A stretch of DNA of 14,554 nt, taken from positions 1 to 14,554 of the forward strand of contig JAQVKJ010000007.1 in the NCBI GenBank assembly GCA_028694715.1, written 5' to 3'. The DNA comes from Weeksellaceae bacterium (lineage in GTDB: Bacteria > Bacteroidota > Bacteroidia > Flavobacteriales > Weeksellaceae). Under the pieces are notes generated by a model. It did not search any database, had not been told where the DNA came from, and saw only the letters and a program-made list of their open reading frames with translations. The first letter of the stretch is position 1. Each line of letters starts with the position of its first letter. This document shows, one piece after another, positions 1-7,425 of this stretch. The position numbers and the translations under genes are program-made.

Positions 1-298
1 GGAGGAATGGGTTTTTTCCTTGTTCATAGATTTGAGGCAACAAATTATCCAAGCGATAAAATTCAACAGGCGAAACAAAAGCAAAGACACCTTGATGGTT
101 TTTTCTGGTCAATCGATTCAGCTTTTCTACTGGAACATATTGTACCTGAATATCGTATTGGTTGATTAGTTTTCTTAATTCCGAAAAAATTTCGCCTTGA
201 AGCCCCTTTTGTACAAAAAGTTTGTCAATTGTTTTCCCTGCTTGTACGGCTTCTATGATGGGTCTAAGCCCAAATATTCCCTTCTCATTTTCTTTCAT
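1..298 (-). CDS. rlmB: 23S rRNA (guanosine-2'-O)-methyltransferase RlmB, N-terminal part (runs off left edge)
   Basis: This is the first 99 codons of a SpoU/TrmH-family rRNA 2'-O-ribose methyltransferase; the rest lies beyond the left edge. In E. coli RlmB methylates G2251 in the P loop of 23S rRNA. The visible part is the N-terminal substrate-binding domain and not the knotted SAM-binding domain. It shows the typical opening IFGLRPIIEAV at residues 8-18, then DKLFVQKG, a helix ending in VQYVPVEKLNRLT, and the strongly conserved NHQGVFAFVSP near residues 67-77. The ATG at 298-296 is the only plausible start, because the family motif begins seven residues later and no other Met follows. No catalytic motif can be checked here, so the exact target guanosine is known only by family resemblance. 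Confidence 0.88.
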   Translation of the reverse strand, partial: MKENEKGIFGLRPIIEAVQAGKTIDKLFVQKGLQGEIFSELRKLINQYDIQVQYVPVEKLNRLTRKNHQGVFAFVSPVEFYRLDNLLPQIYEQGKNPFL

Positions 299-302
299 CC
301 TA

Positions 303-310
303 CAAATATA
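303..310 (-). promoter_or_regulatory. Possible rlmB -7 promoter element (TAnnTTTG)
   Basis: Read on the minus strand the sequence is TATATTTG, an exact match to the Bacteroidota -7 consensus TAnnTTTG. Only TAGG separates it from the rlmB ATG, so a transcript starting at the usual distance would have almost no leader. I see no convincing TTG/TTTG at the -33 position. The 8-mer could occur by chance in such A+T-rich DNA. Confidence 0.35.
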
Positions 311-459
311 ATTTTATTCTGTCACTGTAAGTGAATTACGGTGGGAAAGCTGAGCGATGAAAATCAGTTCAGGTTTTTGGATGTTCAACATATGTAGATA
401 TCTTAATTAGGTTAATCATGAATTTTCTTCGAAATTTGTGAAAAAATAATCAAAGAATT

Positions 460-1254
460 ATGCAGCAATATCTGGATTTTGCCCGGTATGTAATGGAAAA
501 TGGAACATTGAAACCAGACAGAACTGGTACGGGCACCAAAAGCGTGTTTGGTTATCAGATGCGTTTCAATTTGGAGGAGGGCTTTCCGATGGTGACGACC
601 AAAAAGCTGCATCTCAAATCCATCATTCATGAATTGCTTTGGTTTTTGAAAGGAGATACCAATGTGAAATATCTACAGGACAAGGGTGTAAGAATTTGGA
701 ACGAATGGGCGGATGAGAATGGCGAGTTGGGGCCGGTTTATGGTCATCAGTGGCGAAGCTGGGGAAAACAGGATGGGACTTCGATTGACCAGATAAAAAT
801 GGTGGTTGACCAAATCAAAAACAATCCCGATTCAAGGAGAATCATCGTTTCTGCATGGAATGTGGGAGAAATAGAGCAAATGGCTCTTGCTCCTTGTCAT
901 GCTTTTTTTCAGTTTTATGTGGTTGACGGAAAGTTGTCACTTCAACTCTATCAGCGAAGTGCAGATATCTTTCTGGGCGTGCCTTTCAACATTGCTTCTT
1001 ATGCGCTTTTGCTCAAAATGATGGCACAAGTTTGCGGTTTGAAAGAAGGAGACTTTGTGCACACTTTTGGAGACGCACATATTTATGCCAATCATTTTGA
1101 ACAGATTCAACTTCAGTTGAGTCGCGAACCCAGAAAATTGCCGACTATGAAAATCAATCCTGAAGTCAAAGATATTTTCGACTTTAAATTTGATGATTTT
1201 GAACTTCAAAATTATGAGCCTTGGCCACACATCAAAGGAGAAGTAGCTGTCTGA
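460..1254 (+). CDS. thyA: Thymidylate synthase
   Basis: It converts dUMP and 5,10-methylenetetrahydrofolate to dTMP and dihydrofolate in the cytoplasm, the only de novo route to thymidylate for organisms without ThyX. The 264-residue protein has the same length and numbering as E. coli ThyA. The nucleophile Cys146 lies in LAPCHAFFQ, the phosphate-binding arginines are Arg21, Arg126, Arg127 and Arg166, and dUMP contacts Asn177, His207 and Tyr209 are all present, as is Asp169 in QRSAD. The start is the ATG at 460, which matches the family N terminus; the leader is A-rich without a Shine-Dalgarno sequence. The gene stands alone on the plus strand. Its metabolic partner folA lies on the same strand about 3.5 kb downstream, separated by a beta-barrel gene and an aminopeptidase gene. 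All catalytic residues are intact, so I expect a working enzyme. Confidence 0.98.
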   Translation: MQQYLDFARYVMENGTLKPDRTGTGTKSVFGYQMRFNLEEGFPMVTTKKLHLKSIIHELLWFLKGDTNVKYLQDKGVRIWNEWADENGELGPVYGHQWRSWGKQDGTSIDQIKMVVDQIKNNPDSRRIIVSAWNVGEIEQMALAPCHAFFQFYVVDGKLSLQLYQRSADIFLGVPFNIASYALLLKMMAQVCGLKEGDFVHTFGDAHIYANHFEQIQLQLSREPRKLPTMKINPEVKDIFDFKFDDFELQNYEPWPHIKGEVAV

Positions 1255-1260
1255 AATATT

Positions 1261-1284
1261 CGTCCAATGAAAGTGTTTTGGACG
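1261..1284 (+). other. Stem-loop just downstream of thyA
   Basis: Perfect 7-bp arms CGTCCAA (1261-1267) and TTGGACG (1278-1284) enclose a 10-nt loop, starting 6 nt after the thyA stop codon. The following sequence is A/T-rich but has no run of T, so this is a weak terminator at best. It might instead protect the 3' end of the thyA mRNA. Confidence 0.35.
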
Positions 1285-1400
1285 CTTGATTAAAATTAAT
1301 TTTAGCGGTTGATTTTTGGAGTATGATCCTGAGCAGACACCATAAAAGCCGAGAAGATGGATTCTCTAATTAGTTGAGATGAATTAACTCGTAGAAAGAT

Positions 1401-1437
1401 AGAAAAAACAAAGCCTGCATAAAATAATGCAGGCTTT
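1401..1437 (-). terminator. Rho-independent terminator of the beta-barrel gene
   Basis: Perfect 11-bp arms (AAAGCCTGCAT at 1410-1420 and ATGCAGGCTTT at 1427-1437) enclose a 6-nt loop. On the minus strand the stem is followed by GTTTTTTCT, giving the U-rich tail of an intrinsic terminator. It lies 23 bp past the stop codon of the minus-strand gene at 1460-1930. On the plus strand no T tract follows, so termination of thyA transcripts here is less certain. Confidence 0.85.
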
Positions 1438-1459
1438 GGTAAATATATGGGGAGATTTA

Positions 1460-1930
1460 TTAATTCAGAATGTATTTGAATCCAAGGCTGAATCTACCGG
1501 CTTCAATGTTTGAATCATTGGTCAGATTCCACCAAGGTTTCCAGTCAAAATGGAAGCCGAGCGGAACGGTCGGAATCTTGTATTCCAAACCCACTGCCGG
1601 ACGAATAGCAAAATAAGTGCTGTCACCGGGGCCGTCTATAAATGAAAGCTGAGGACCTACTCCAACATACCATCCAAGACCCGAACCTGCAAATTTCTGA
1701 TTGTAAGAATAATCAACGCCAATTGTTGTCATGTGGTTGCCAAACAAAACCTGTGCGTTAACAGCATTGTCGCTGTTAAAAAAGTGTTTGTACTGAGGCC
1801 CTACCAATGTTGCGCCGTCTCCCAAATCAATACCAAGTCCAATGGCATTGTTGTAAGTTTGTGCATTTGAAAACTGAATTCCTGTCATAAACAGCAAACC
1901 CAAGAGCACAATTGAAAATGTCTTTTTCAT
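1460..1930 (-). CDS. Small exported protein, probable outer-membrane beta-barrel
   Basis: A 156-residue protein that I recognise only by type. It starts with a clear Sec signal peptide: Lys-Lys after Met, a hydrophobic core (FSIVLLGLLFMTGI), and probable cleavage after SNA before QTYNN. The rest is made of short alternating polar/hydrophobic, Gly- and aromatic-rich stretches (GLGIDLGDG, TTIGVDYSY, LGWYVGVGPQLSF, AIRPAVGLEYKI, RFSLGFKYILN) ending in a strand-like C terminus, as in small 8-stranded outer-membrane barrels of Bacteroidota. The DWKPWWN segment near the C terminus resembles the last loop and strand of such proteins. I chose the ATG at 1930, where the signal peptide begins; a TTG at 1963 would add 11 polar residues before it. 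It has its own terminator and is divergent from the aminopeptidase gene. The substrate or role is unknown. Confidence 0.8.
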   Translation of the reverse strand: MKKTFSIVLLGLLFMTGIQFSNAQTYNNAIGLGIDLGDGATLVGPQYKHFFNSDNAVNAQVLFGNHMTTIGVDYSYNQKFAGSGLGWYVGVGPQLSFIDGPGDSTYFAIRPAVGLEYKIPTVPLGFHFDWKPWWNLTNDSNIEAGRFSLGFKYILN

Positions 1931-2101
1931 AATTTTTGTTTTTGAATAGTCACTTTTTAGCAAAATTTAAGCCAATTGAGTTTTTATTTTTGAATGAAAT
2001 TTGTCCGAACTTTCTTGTTTGCAGAAAATCAGTGAGTTGTCAATACGATTTTTTTGGTAAAATCTTAACATATCAACAGCCATAAGGACATACAATTTTT
2101 A

Positions 2102-2109
2102 TAATTTTG
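2102..2109 (+). promoter_or_regulatory. Possible -7 promoter element of the aminopeptidase gene
   Basis: TAATTTTG matches the Bacteroidota -7 consensus TAnnTTTG exactly and sits about 65 bp before the aminopeptidase ATG, which would give a leader of about 60 nt. I find no good TTG/TTTG at the expected -33 distance, so this is a partial promoter match. Confidence 0.4.
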
Positions 2110-2174
2110 GCTGATTCCATTCATTGGGAATACAAATTGTTAGAAATCAAACCAATTCCAATTTTAATTCAAAT

Positions 2175-4715
2175 ATGAAGAATGTTTTTTTATTTGTTGT
2201 TCAGTTTTTCTGTCTCTCCGTAATTGGCTTCGGACAGACAACAGAAACCCTTCCACCGAGCTACCGTGAAAATCAGTCCAATCAGCTTGATGTTTATCGG
2301 GCTGAGGCAGAAAGGATTAACAATTTAATTCACACCAAACTCGATTTGAAATTTAGTTTCGAAAAAGAGGAAGTATATGGTGAAGCCTGGCTGACTCTGA
2401 AACCTCATTTCTATGAAACCAAAGAATTGACACTTGACACCAAAGCCATGTTGATTCATGAAGTTGAACTTGTACAAGGGAATTCAAAAAAGAAATTGAA
2501 CTTTACCAATGATGATTTTAAATTATATATCCATTTGGATAAAACTTACAATAGAAACCAGGAATATACGGTTTACATCAAATACACCGCTCGCCCAAAT
2601 GAAGTGAAAGAACCCGGCGGTTCAGCCATTTCGGCTGCCAAAGGCGTTTATTTTATCAATCCCAGAGGTGAGGAAACCGATAAACCAACTCAAATCTGGA
2701 CACAAGGAGAACCCTCTTCCAACTCTGTCTGGTTCCCGACCATAGACGAATTCAACCAAAAAACCTCACAAGAACTTTATCTGACCGTGCCTGACAAATA
2801 TGTAACATTGTCTAATGGTGAGTTAAAAAAGCAAACCAACAATCCAGACGGTACCCGAACTGATTACTGGAATTTCAGTCAAAAACATGCGCCTTATCTT
2901 TTCTTCTTTGGTGTGGGTGATTTTGCCATTGTGAAAGACAGCTGGAAAGGCAAGGAAGTAAGTTATTATGTGGAACATGAATATGAACCTTATGCCAGAC
3001 AGATTTTTGGTGATACACCCGAGATGATTCAGTTTTTCTCCGATTTATTGAATTATGAATATCCCTGGAACAAATACTCACAAATAGTGGGCAGAGATTA
3101 TATCAGTGGCGCAATGGAAAACACAACAGCGGTGATGCATTTGGAAAGAGCACAACAGAAACCCGGTCAATTGATAGATGGAAATATATGGGAGGGAACC
3201 ATCGCTCACGAACTTTTTCACCATTGGTTCGGCGATTTAGTGACCATGGAAAGCCCGGCCAATATTACCGTGAACGAATCTTTTGCCAATTATTCAGAAT
3301 ACCTTTGGTTTGAACACAAATACGGCAAAGACAAAGCAGAGGAAGACCGCTACGACGATTTGAACAGTTATTTTGAAGACCCATCCAATTTCTTCAAAAA
3401 TTTGGTGCGCTATCACTACCGTACCAAAGACGATATTTTTGACCGTGTTTCTTATGAAAAAGGCGGAAAGGGAGTTTTGCATATGCTCAGAAATTATCTG
3501 GGCGATGACGCTTTCTTTGCCGGACTGAACAAATATCTGAAAACTTATGAATACGGCACTGCCGAAGCAGACCAACTCAGGCTGGTTTTGGAATCAGTGA
3601 GCGGAAGAGATTTGCATTGGTTCTTTGACCAATGGTATTTTTCGAACGGACATCCCAAAATGAATGTGGCTTATGATTATGATGCAACTTCACGAAAAGT
3701 AAAAGTAACAGTGGTTCAAACACAGAGCAATTATTTTGAATTTCCCTTTGCCATTGATGTCATCATTGATGGCAAAGCCAAAAGACATTTCGTTTGGGTA
3801 GCAAAAAAGAAGGAAAATGTGTACGAATTGGATGCAGATAAATCGCCACAAGTGGTAGTACCGAATGCCGACCAAGTCACTCTTTGTGAAATCAATGACA
3901 CCAAATCTACAGAGGCCTTTGCAGCCCAGTATAAATACGGAACCGACAATGTAATTACCCGAATTCTGGCACTTAAAAAGCTCTCTGATGCTCAGTCAAC
4001 AAGTGAGACGGCTTTGAATATTTTGATTGACGGACTGAACGATTCTTATGAGGGTATCAGAAGAAAAACGATTCAGTTTTTGGACGCACAAGACGCCAAA
4101 GTCAAATCTAAAGCCATGCCTGTTTTGATAAAATTAGCAGATTCAGACCCTAAAACTGCAGTCAGAGCAGCTGCACTGAACAAACTTAATCAAATGGGAT
4201 TGAACGATGTATCAATCTTTGAGAAAGGTCTGAAAAGTGAATCCTACAATGTGCAATCTGCTGCGGTGACAGGCATCATTAAAAATCAACCACAAAGAGC
4301 TGAGGAATTTTCGAATCTACCAAATGAAGTATTGGAATCAAGTCCGGAACTGATTGGAGAATTACTACAAAGCTGGATGGCTGAGAATGATCAATCCAAA
4401 TTGAAAGTTGCTGCAGATGCGGTCGCCTTTTATTTTTTCACTCAATTCGAAAACCCGACCCTCGGTGCCAAGTTGGAAAAAGGATTTAACTGGGTACTCA
4501 GCAACGACGACATTGGTTCCACCAAAAAAATTGCCGACACCTATACTCAGGTATATAGGTATTACGCCAAAGACAATCCCCAATTGGGTGTTGTGCTGAA
4601 AAACATGATTGACAAAGCAATTGAGCTGAAAGTGAAGGCCAACAGAGAAAATCCTTCTTCAACCTATGAAATGCAAATAAATCTGCTGATGAATACCAAA
4701 GAATTGATGAAATGA
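2175..4715 (+). CDS. Secreted M1-family metallo-aminopeptidase with C-terminal helical repeats
   Basis: An 846-residue zinc aminopeptidase that removes N-terminal residues from peptides, here outside the cytoplasm. A signal peptide occupies about residues 1-21 and ends in GFGQ. An N-terminal beta domain follows to about residue 250. The catalytic domain has the exopeptidase motif GAMEN at 312-316, zinc ligands His345 and His349 in HELFH, Glu346 as general base, third ligand Glu368 in NESFANY at the canonical 18-residue spacing, and Tyr427 in SYEKGG as transition-state stabiliser. After about residue 590 the sequence turns into alpha-helical, HEAT-like repeats (for example DPKTAVRAAALNKL). I used the ATG at 2175 because the signal peptide begins there; the TTG at 2124 would place 17 polar residues in front. 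Close M1 relatives are soluble periplasmic or lipid-free exported enzymes; I see no lipobox. It probably shares a transcript with folA, 30 bp downstream. Confidence 0.93.
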   Translation: MKNVFLFVVQFFCLSVIGFGQTTETLPPSYRENQSNQLDVYRAEAERINNLIHTKLDLKFSFEKEEVYGEAWLTLKPHFYETKELTLDTKAMLIHEVELVQGNSKKKLNFTNDDFKLYIHLDKTYNRNQEYTVYIKYTARPNEVKEPGGSAISAAKGVYFINPRGEETDKPTQIWTQGEPSSNSVWFPTIDEFNQKTSQELYLTVPDKYVTLSNGELKKQTNNPDGTRTDYWNFSQKHAPYLFFFGVGDFAIVKDSWKGKEVSYYVEHEYEPYARQIFGDTPEMIQFFSDLLNYEYPWNKYSQIVGRDYISGAMENTTAVMHLERAQQKPGQLIDGNIWEGTIAHELFHHWFGDLVTMESPANITVNESFANYSEYLWFEHKYGKDKAEEDRYDDLNSYFEDPSNFFKNLVRYHYRTKDDIFDRVSYEKGGKGVLHMLRNYLGDDAFFAGLNKYLKTYEYGTAEADQLRLVLESVSGRDLHWFFDQWYFSNGHPKMNVAYDYDATSRKVKVTVVQTQSNYFEFPFAIDVIIDGKAKRHFVWVAKKKENVYELDADKSPQVVVPNADQVTLCEINDTKSTEAFAAQYKYGTDNVITRILALKKLSDAQSTSETALNILIDGLNDSYEGIRRKTIQFLDAQDAKVKSKAMPVLIKLADSDPKTAVRAAALNKLNQMGLNDVSIFEKGLKSESYNVQSAAVTGIIKNQPQRAEEFSNLPNEVLESSPELIGELLQSWMAENDQSKLKVAADAVAFYFFTQFENPTLGAKLEKGFNWVLSNDDIGSTKKIADTYTQVYRYYAKDNPQLGVVLKNMIDKAIELKVKANRENPSSTYEMQINLLMNTKELMK

Positions 4716-4745
4716 CACTTTTTTAAACCTGATTAAACAATTAAA

Positions 4746-5237
4746 ATGATAACCCTTGTTGCAGCAAAAAACGAAAAAAATGTGATTGGTGATGACAATC
4801 AGCTGATTTGGCATCTGCCCAATGATCTGAAGCATTTCAAACAAATTACCACCGGCCATCCCGTCATCATGGGAAGACTGACTTTTGAATCCATGGGGGG
4901 GCCATTGCCCAATCGCACCAATATTGTGATTACCCGTAACAAAGACTGGAATGCTGAGGGCGTCATTGTGGTTCATTCACTCCAATCAGCTGTTGAAAAA
5001 GCATATGAACTTGACGAAGAAGTTTTCGTTATCGGTGGTGGGCAAATCTACAATCAAGCCATAGAAATTGCCGATGTGATTGAACTCACTGAAGTCTATA
5101 ATCAGGCTGAAGGAGAAACATATTTTCCATTCATCGACCCTGAAGTTTGGCAATTGGTTTCAAAACTGAATTTCACCAAGGACGAAAAGCATCCGTTTGA
5201 TTATTCCTTTGTCAGGTACGAAAGGAGGAAAGACTGA
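4746..5237 (+). CDS. folA: Dihydrofolate reductase
   Basis: It reduces dihydrofolate to tetrahydrofolate with NADPH and so regenerates the cofactor used up by thymidylate synthase. The protein has 163 residues, normal for bacterial chromosomal enzymes. Positions align almost one to one with E. coli DHFR: Trp22, Asp27 (proton donor site, in LPNDLKHFK), Phe31, Arg44 in IMGR (NADPH 2'-phosphate), Arg57 (substrate glutamate tail) and the VIGGGQIY nucleotide loop at about 95-102. One difference is Gly52 in SMGGPLP where E. coli has Arg52. The codons here form a run of seven G. The ATG at 4746 gives the expected N terminus. The gene follows the aminopeptidase gene by 30 bp with no terminator between, and its end lies 11 bp from the convergent DUF2752 gene. 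Confidence 0.97.
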   Translation: MITLVAAKNEKNVIGDDNQLIWHLPNDLKHFKQITTGHPVIMGRLTFESMGGPLPNRTNIVITRNKDWNAEGVIVVHSLQSAVEKAYELDEEVFVIGGGQIYNQAIEIADVIELTEVYNQAEGETYFPFIDPEVWQLVSKLNFTKDEKHPFDYSFVRYERRKD

Positions 5238-5248
5238 TTTTTTCTGAA

Positions 5249-5674
5249 TCAACCGCTGGTGCTCAATAGCGTAAATGGGAAATATGGCAGATTTCTGACC
5301 AACATGAAAAGCAGAAGGACGAATATAAAAATCAGAGCCATTTTATTGGAGAACCAAAACGATTTTGGAAATGTTTTTCCAGTGATAAATTGTCTAATAC
5401 TAAAGAAAATCAACACCAAAGCATAGGGAAAGATAAGTACAAAAAGTGCATTGTATTTCAGCGCACTTAGCACATCAAAATGAAGCAACTGATGCAATGC
5501 CCGCTGACCACCACAGCCGGCGCAATCCCAACCGGTCACTGACTTGAAAGTGCAACTGAGGTATAAGTTTTTGGTATCTGCCGGGTCAAATAAATAAAAA
5601 TAAGACATGCCTGCCACAGCTGCGAGAACAACTGCGGCAGTGCTTATCTTTTTCTTATCGATGCTGTAAATCAT
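5249..5674 (-). CDS. DUF2752 family membrane protein
   Basis: A 141-residue integral membrane protein of unknown function. It carries the hallmark of the DUF2752 family: a cysteine (Cys41), then TGWDCAGCGGQRALHQLL at about residues 47-64, followed by a hydrophobic helix. Predicted membrane segments are roughly 11-28, 74-95 and 111-127. Cys51 and Cys54 form a CxxC-like pair near the first loop and could bind metal or form a disulfide; this is inference. Its ATG overlaps the stop codon of the upstream dispanin-like gene (ATGA at 5674-5671), so the two are almost certainly translated together. It is the last gene of the minus-strand block and converges on folA. Confidence 0.88.
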   Translation of the reverse strand: MIYSIDKKKISTAAVVLAAVAGMSYFYLFDPADTKNLYLSCTFKSVTGWDCAGCGGQRALHQLLHFDVLSALKYNALFVLIFPYALVLIFFSIRQFITGKTFPKSFWFSNKMALIFIFVLLLFMLVRNLPYFPFTLLSTSG

Positions 5675-6027
5675 TGGTCGAATCCGTATTCAGACATGGT
5701 TTGTTGTACATATTCCATATAAGCTCCAAGGCCTCCGAAAGCCATAATGGAGATGATGTTGAGAAGGATCCCCAATACGCCCAGACCGATGGCAATATAG
5801 CTCATTGTTTTTGCGGATTTGGCTGCAGACGCCGCACCCATATAATCACCTGCATTGAATTTGTTATTGACGCTGTTGGCTTGAACGATGCCGATGATAC
5901 CGATGATCAATCCAATGCAACAAGGAGAGCAAAGCCCCAATATTGTACCGATGATTGCCAGCGTCATATTGGATGGCGGCGGATTCATTGGTTGTTCAAA
6001 TTCTTTCATTGATTCTGTTGTTTCCAT
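5671..6027 (-). CDS. CD225/dispanin-like (IFITM-related) small membrane protein
   Basis: A 118-residue protein with a Pro-rich N-terminal tail (about 1-20: EQPMNPPPSN) and two hydrophobic segments, about 22-50 and 75-99. The order Cys-rich turn (CSPCC, Cys33/36/37), a GIIGIVQANSVNNKF helix, the loop AGDYMGAASAAKSAK and a second membrane helix follows the CD225/dispanin pattern, the family that includes animal IFITM proteins. The function of bacterial members is not established. The first segment may be an intramembrane helix rather than a full span, as in IFITMs; that is inference. The ATG at 6027 is preferred; an in-frame ATG six codons later is possible. The gene follows the nucleoside permease by 45 bp and overlaps the DUF2752 gene by 4 bp, pointing to a joint membrane role. 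Confidence 0.8.
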   Translation of the reverse strand: METTESMKEFEQPMNPPPSNMTLAIIGTILGLCSPCCIGLIIGIIGIVQANSVNNKFNAGDYMGAASAAKSAKTMSYIAIGLGVLGILLNIISIMAFGGLGAYMEYVQQTMSEYGFDQ

Positions 6028-6072
6028 AATTTTTTTTGTTTTAATTAATACGAATATAAGTGTTTTGAATAT

Positions 6073-7404
6073 TTATTCTGTGGATTGGATGGTTTCGGGT
6101 TTGTGCTTGTATTTGAATACAATGGCAAACAATACTGCTACCACCAACGAATAAATTGCAAAAATTGTCCACGAAGTTTTCCAGCCCTCAAGTCTCAAAA
6201 GGGGCTCGGATTGTGAAAAAACATAATGATTAACGACAGCACCTGCAGCCAACATTCCTAAGGTTGCACCGAATCCGTTGGTCATCATCATAAACAATCC
6301 CTGTGCACTCGAACGAATTTCCTTGCCAGTTTCTTTGTCCACAAACAAGGAACCAGAAACATTAAAGAAATCAAAGGCGACTCCGTAAACAACCATTGAC
6401 AAAACAAACATCCAAACGCCTGGACCTGGATCGCCGGTAGCAAAGAGTGCAAAACGCAGAAACCATGCGAACATCGCTATCAACATTACTTTTTTGATGC
6501 CGAATTTTTTGAGGAAAAACGAAATCAGCAAAATACAAACCGCTTCGGACAATTGTGAGAGCGAAATCAGTGCATTTGCGTTATTGGCACCCCAGGTGTC
6601 TTGATAACCAGGAATGCCTTTGTAGCTGGTTATGAATGGGTTGGCATATCCATTGGTGATTTGCAAAGAGACGCCGAGCAGCATCGAAAAAATAAAGAAA
6701 ATCGCCATTTTCTTCTCTTTGAACAAGCTGAATGCATTCAGCCCAAGTGCTTCAGACAATGATTTCTTCTCTCTTGATGAACTCACTCCCACATTGGGAA
6801 GGGTGAATGAATAAATCATTAATACAAATCCCAGCACAGCCGAAACATAAAATTGGGCGTAACTGTATTGAAAACTTGGGAAATTTATTTGGTTTGAAAA
6901 ATTTAAACTGAACCGACCATCTTGTATGCCCGCAAAATTGACGAACAACATGGCAATGATAAAGCCTATCGTCCTTAATGTCCGTATGGGTGGAAAATCC
7001 CGTATGGTATCGAAACCATTGTTGGTCAATACTGCGTAGGCCACTGAATTTGACAGTGCGATGGTGGGCATATAAAAGGCGACGCTCAATGAATAGAGCG
7101 TAAAGAGGATTGAAAACTGAGCTTCGACCCCTGTGTTCATGCCGTACCAAGCTGCCGCAAATAAAAAGAATGCAGCCAAACCATGACAGATTCCCAACAG
7201 TTTCTGAGCGGGAATCCAGCGGTCTGCAACGATGCCGAGCAATGCCGGCATAAAAATAGAGACAATCCCTTGCATGGCATAAAAAAGCCCGATTTCAGCT
7301 CCCATCCCAATGGAACTGAGATAATTTCCCATCGAGGTAAGATAAGCTCCCCACACAGCAAACTGTAGGAAGTTCATCACGGTCAATCTTAATTTGATTT
7401 GCAT
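6073..7404 (-). CDS. Nucleoside:H+ symporter, MFS NupG/XapB type
   Basis: A 443-residue polytopic inner-membrane protein with about twelve hydrophobic segments, in two six-helix halves split by a charged loop (SSSREKKSLSEALG, around residues 209-222). The start (LTVMNFLQFAVWGAYLTSMGNYL) and the loop 2-3 motif GIVADRWIPAQKLLG at about 57-71 are those of the nucleoside:H+ symporter branch of the major facilitator superfamily, to which E. coli NupG and XapB belong. It should import nucleosides with protons; specificity cannot be read from sequence. The ATG at 7404 lies 21 bp after the bfn stop, so the two are probably co-transcribed. That neighbour is a putative nuclease and thyA/folA are close by, which fits a role in nucleoside salvage. 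Confidence 0.88.
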   Translation of the reverse strand: MQIKLRLTVMNFLQFAVWGAYLTSMGNYLSSIGMGAEIGLFYAMQGIVSIFMPALLGIVADRWIPAQKLLGICHGLAAFFLFAAAWYGMNTGVEAQFSILFTLYSLSVAFYMPTIALSNSVAYAVLTNNGFDTIRDFPPIRTLRTIGFIIAMLFVNFAGIQDGRFSLNFSNQINFPSFQYSYAQFYVSAVLGFVLMIYSFTLPNVGVSSSREKKSLSEALGLNAFSLFKEKKMAIFFIFSMLLGVSLQITNGYANPFITSYKGIPGYQDTWGANNANALISLSQLSEAVCILLISFFLKKFGIKKVMLIAMFAWFLRFALFATGDPGPGVWMFVLSMVVYGVAFDFFNVSGSLFVDKETGKEIRSSAQGLFMMMTNGFGATLGMLAAGAVVNHYVFSQSEPLLRLEGWKTSWTIFAIYSLVVAVLFAIVFKYKHKPETIQSTE

Positions 7405-7425
7405 CTTATGTTTTGGTGAGTTTGT

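Noticed and set aside
373..385. The 13-mer GTTTTTGGATGTT also occurs at 8193-8205.
   Set aside because: One 13-base match is expected by chance several times in 14.5 kb of A+T-rich sequence, and the flanks differ.
331..459. Search for a thyA promoter.
   Set aside because: No TAnnTTTG with a TTG at suitable spacing was found; GAAATTTG at 431-438 is only a partial match.
2124..2174. Upstream TTG start for the aminopeptidase.
   Set aside because: It would place 17 polar residues before a clear signal peptide.
5674..6012. A 112-codon plus-strand open frame opposite the dispanin-like gene.
   Set aside because: It is antisense to a gene with family motifs and membrane segments, and its own translation is Cys/His-rich with no domain pattern; it is a shadow frame.
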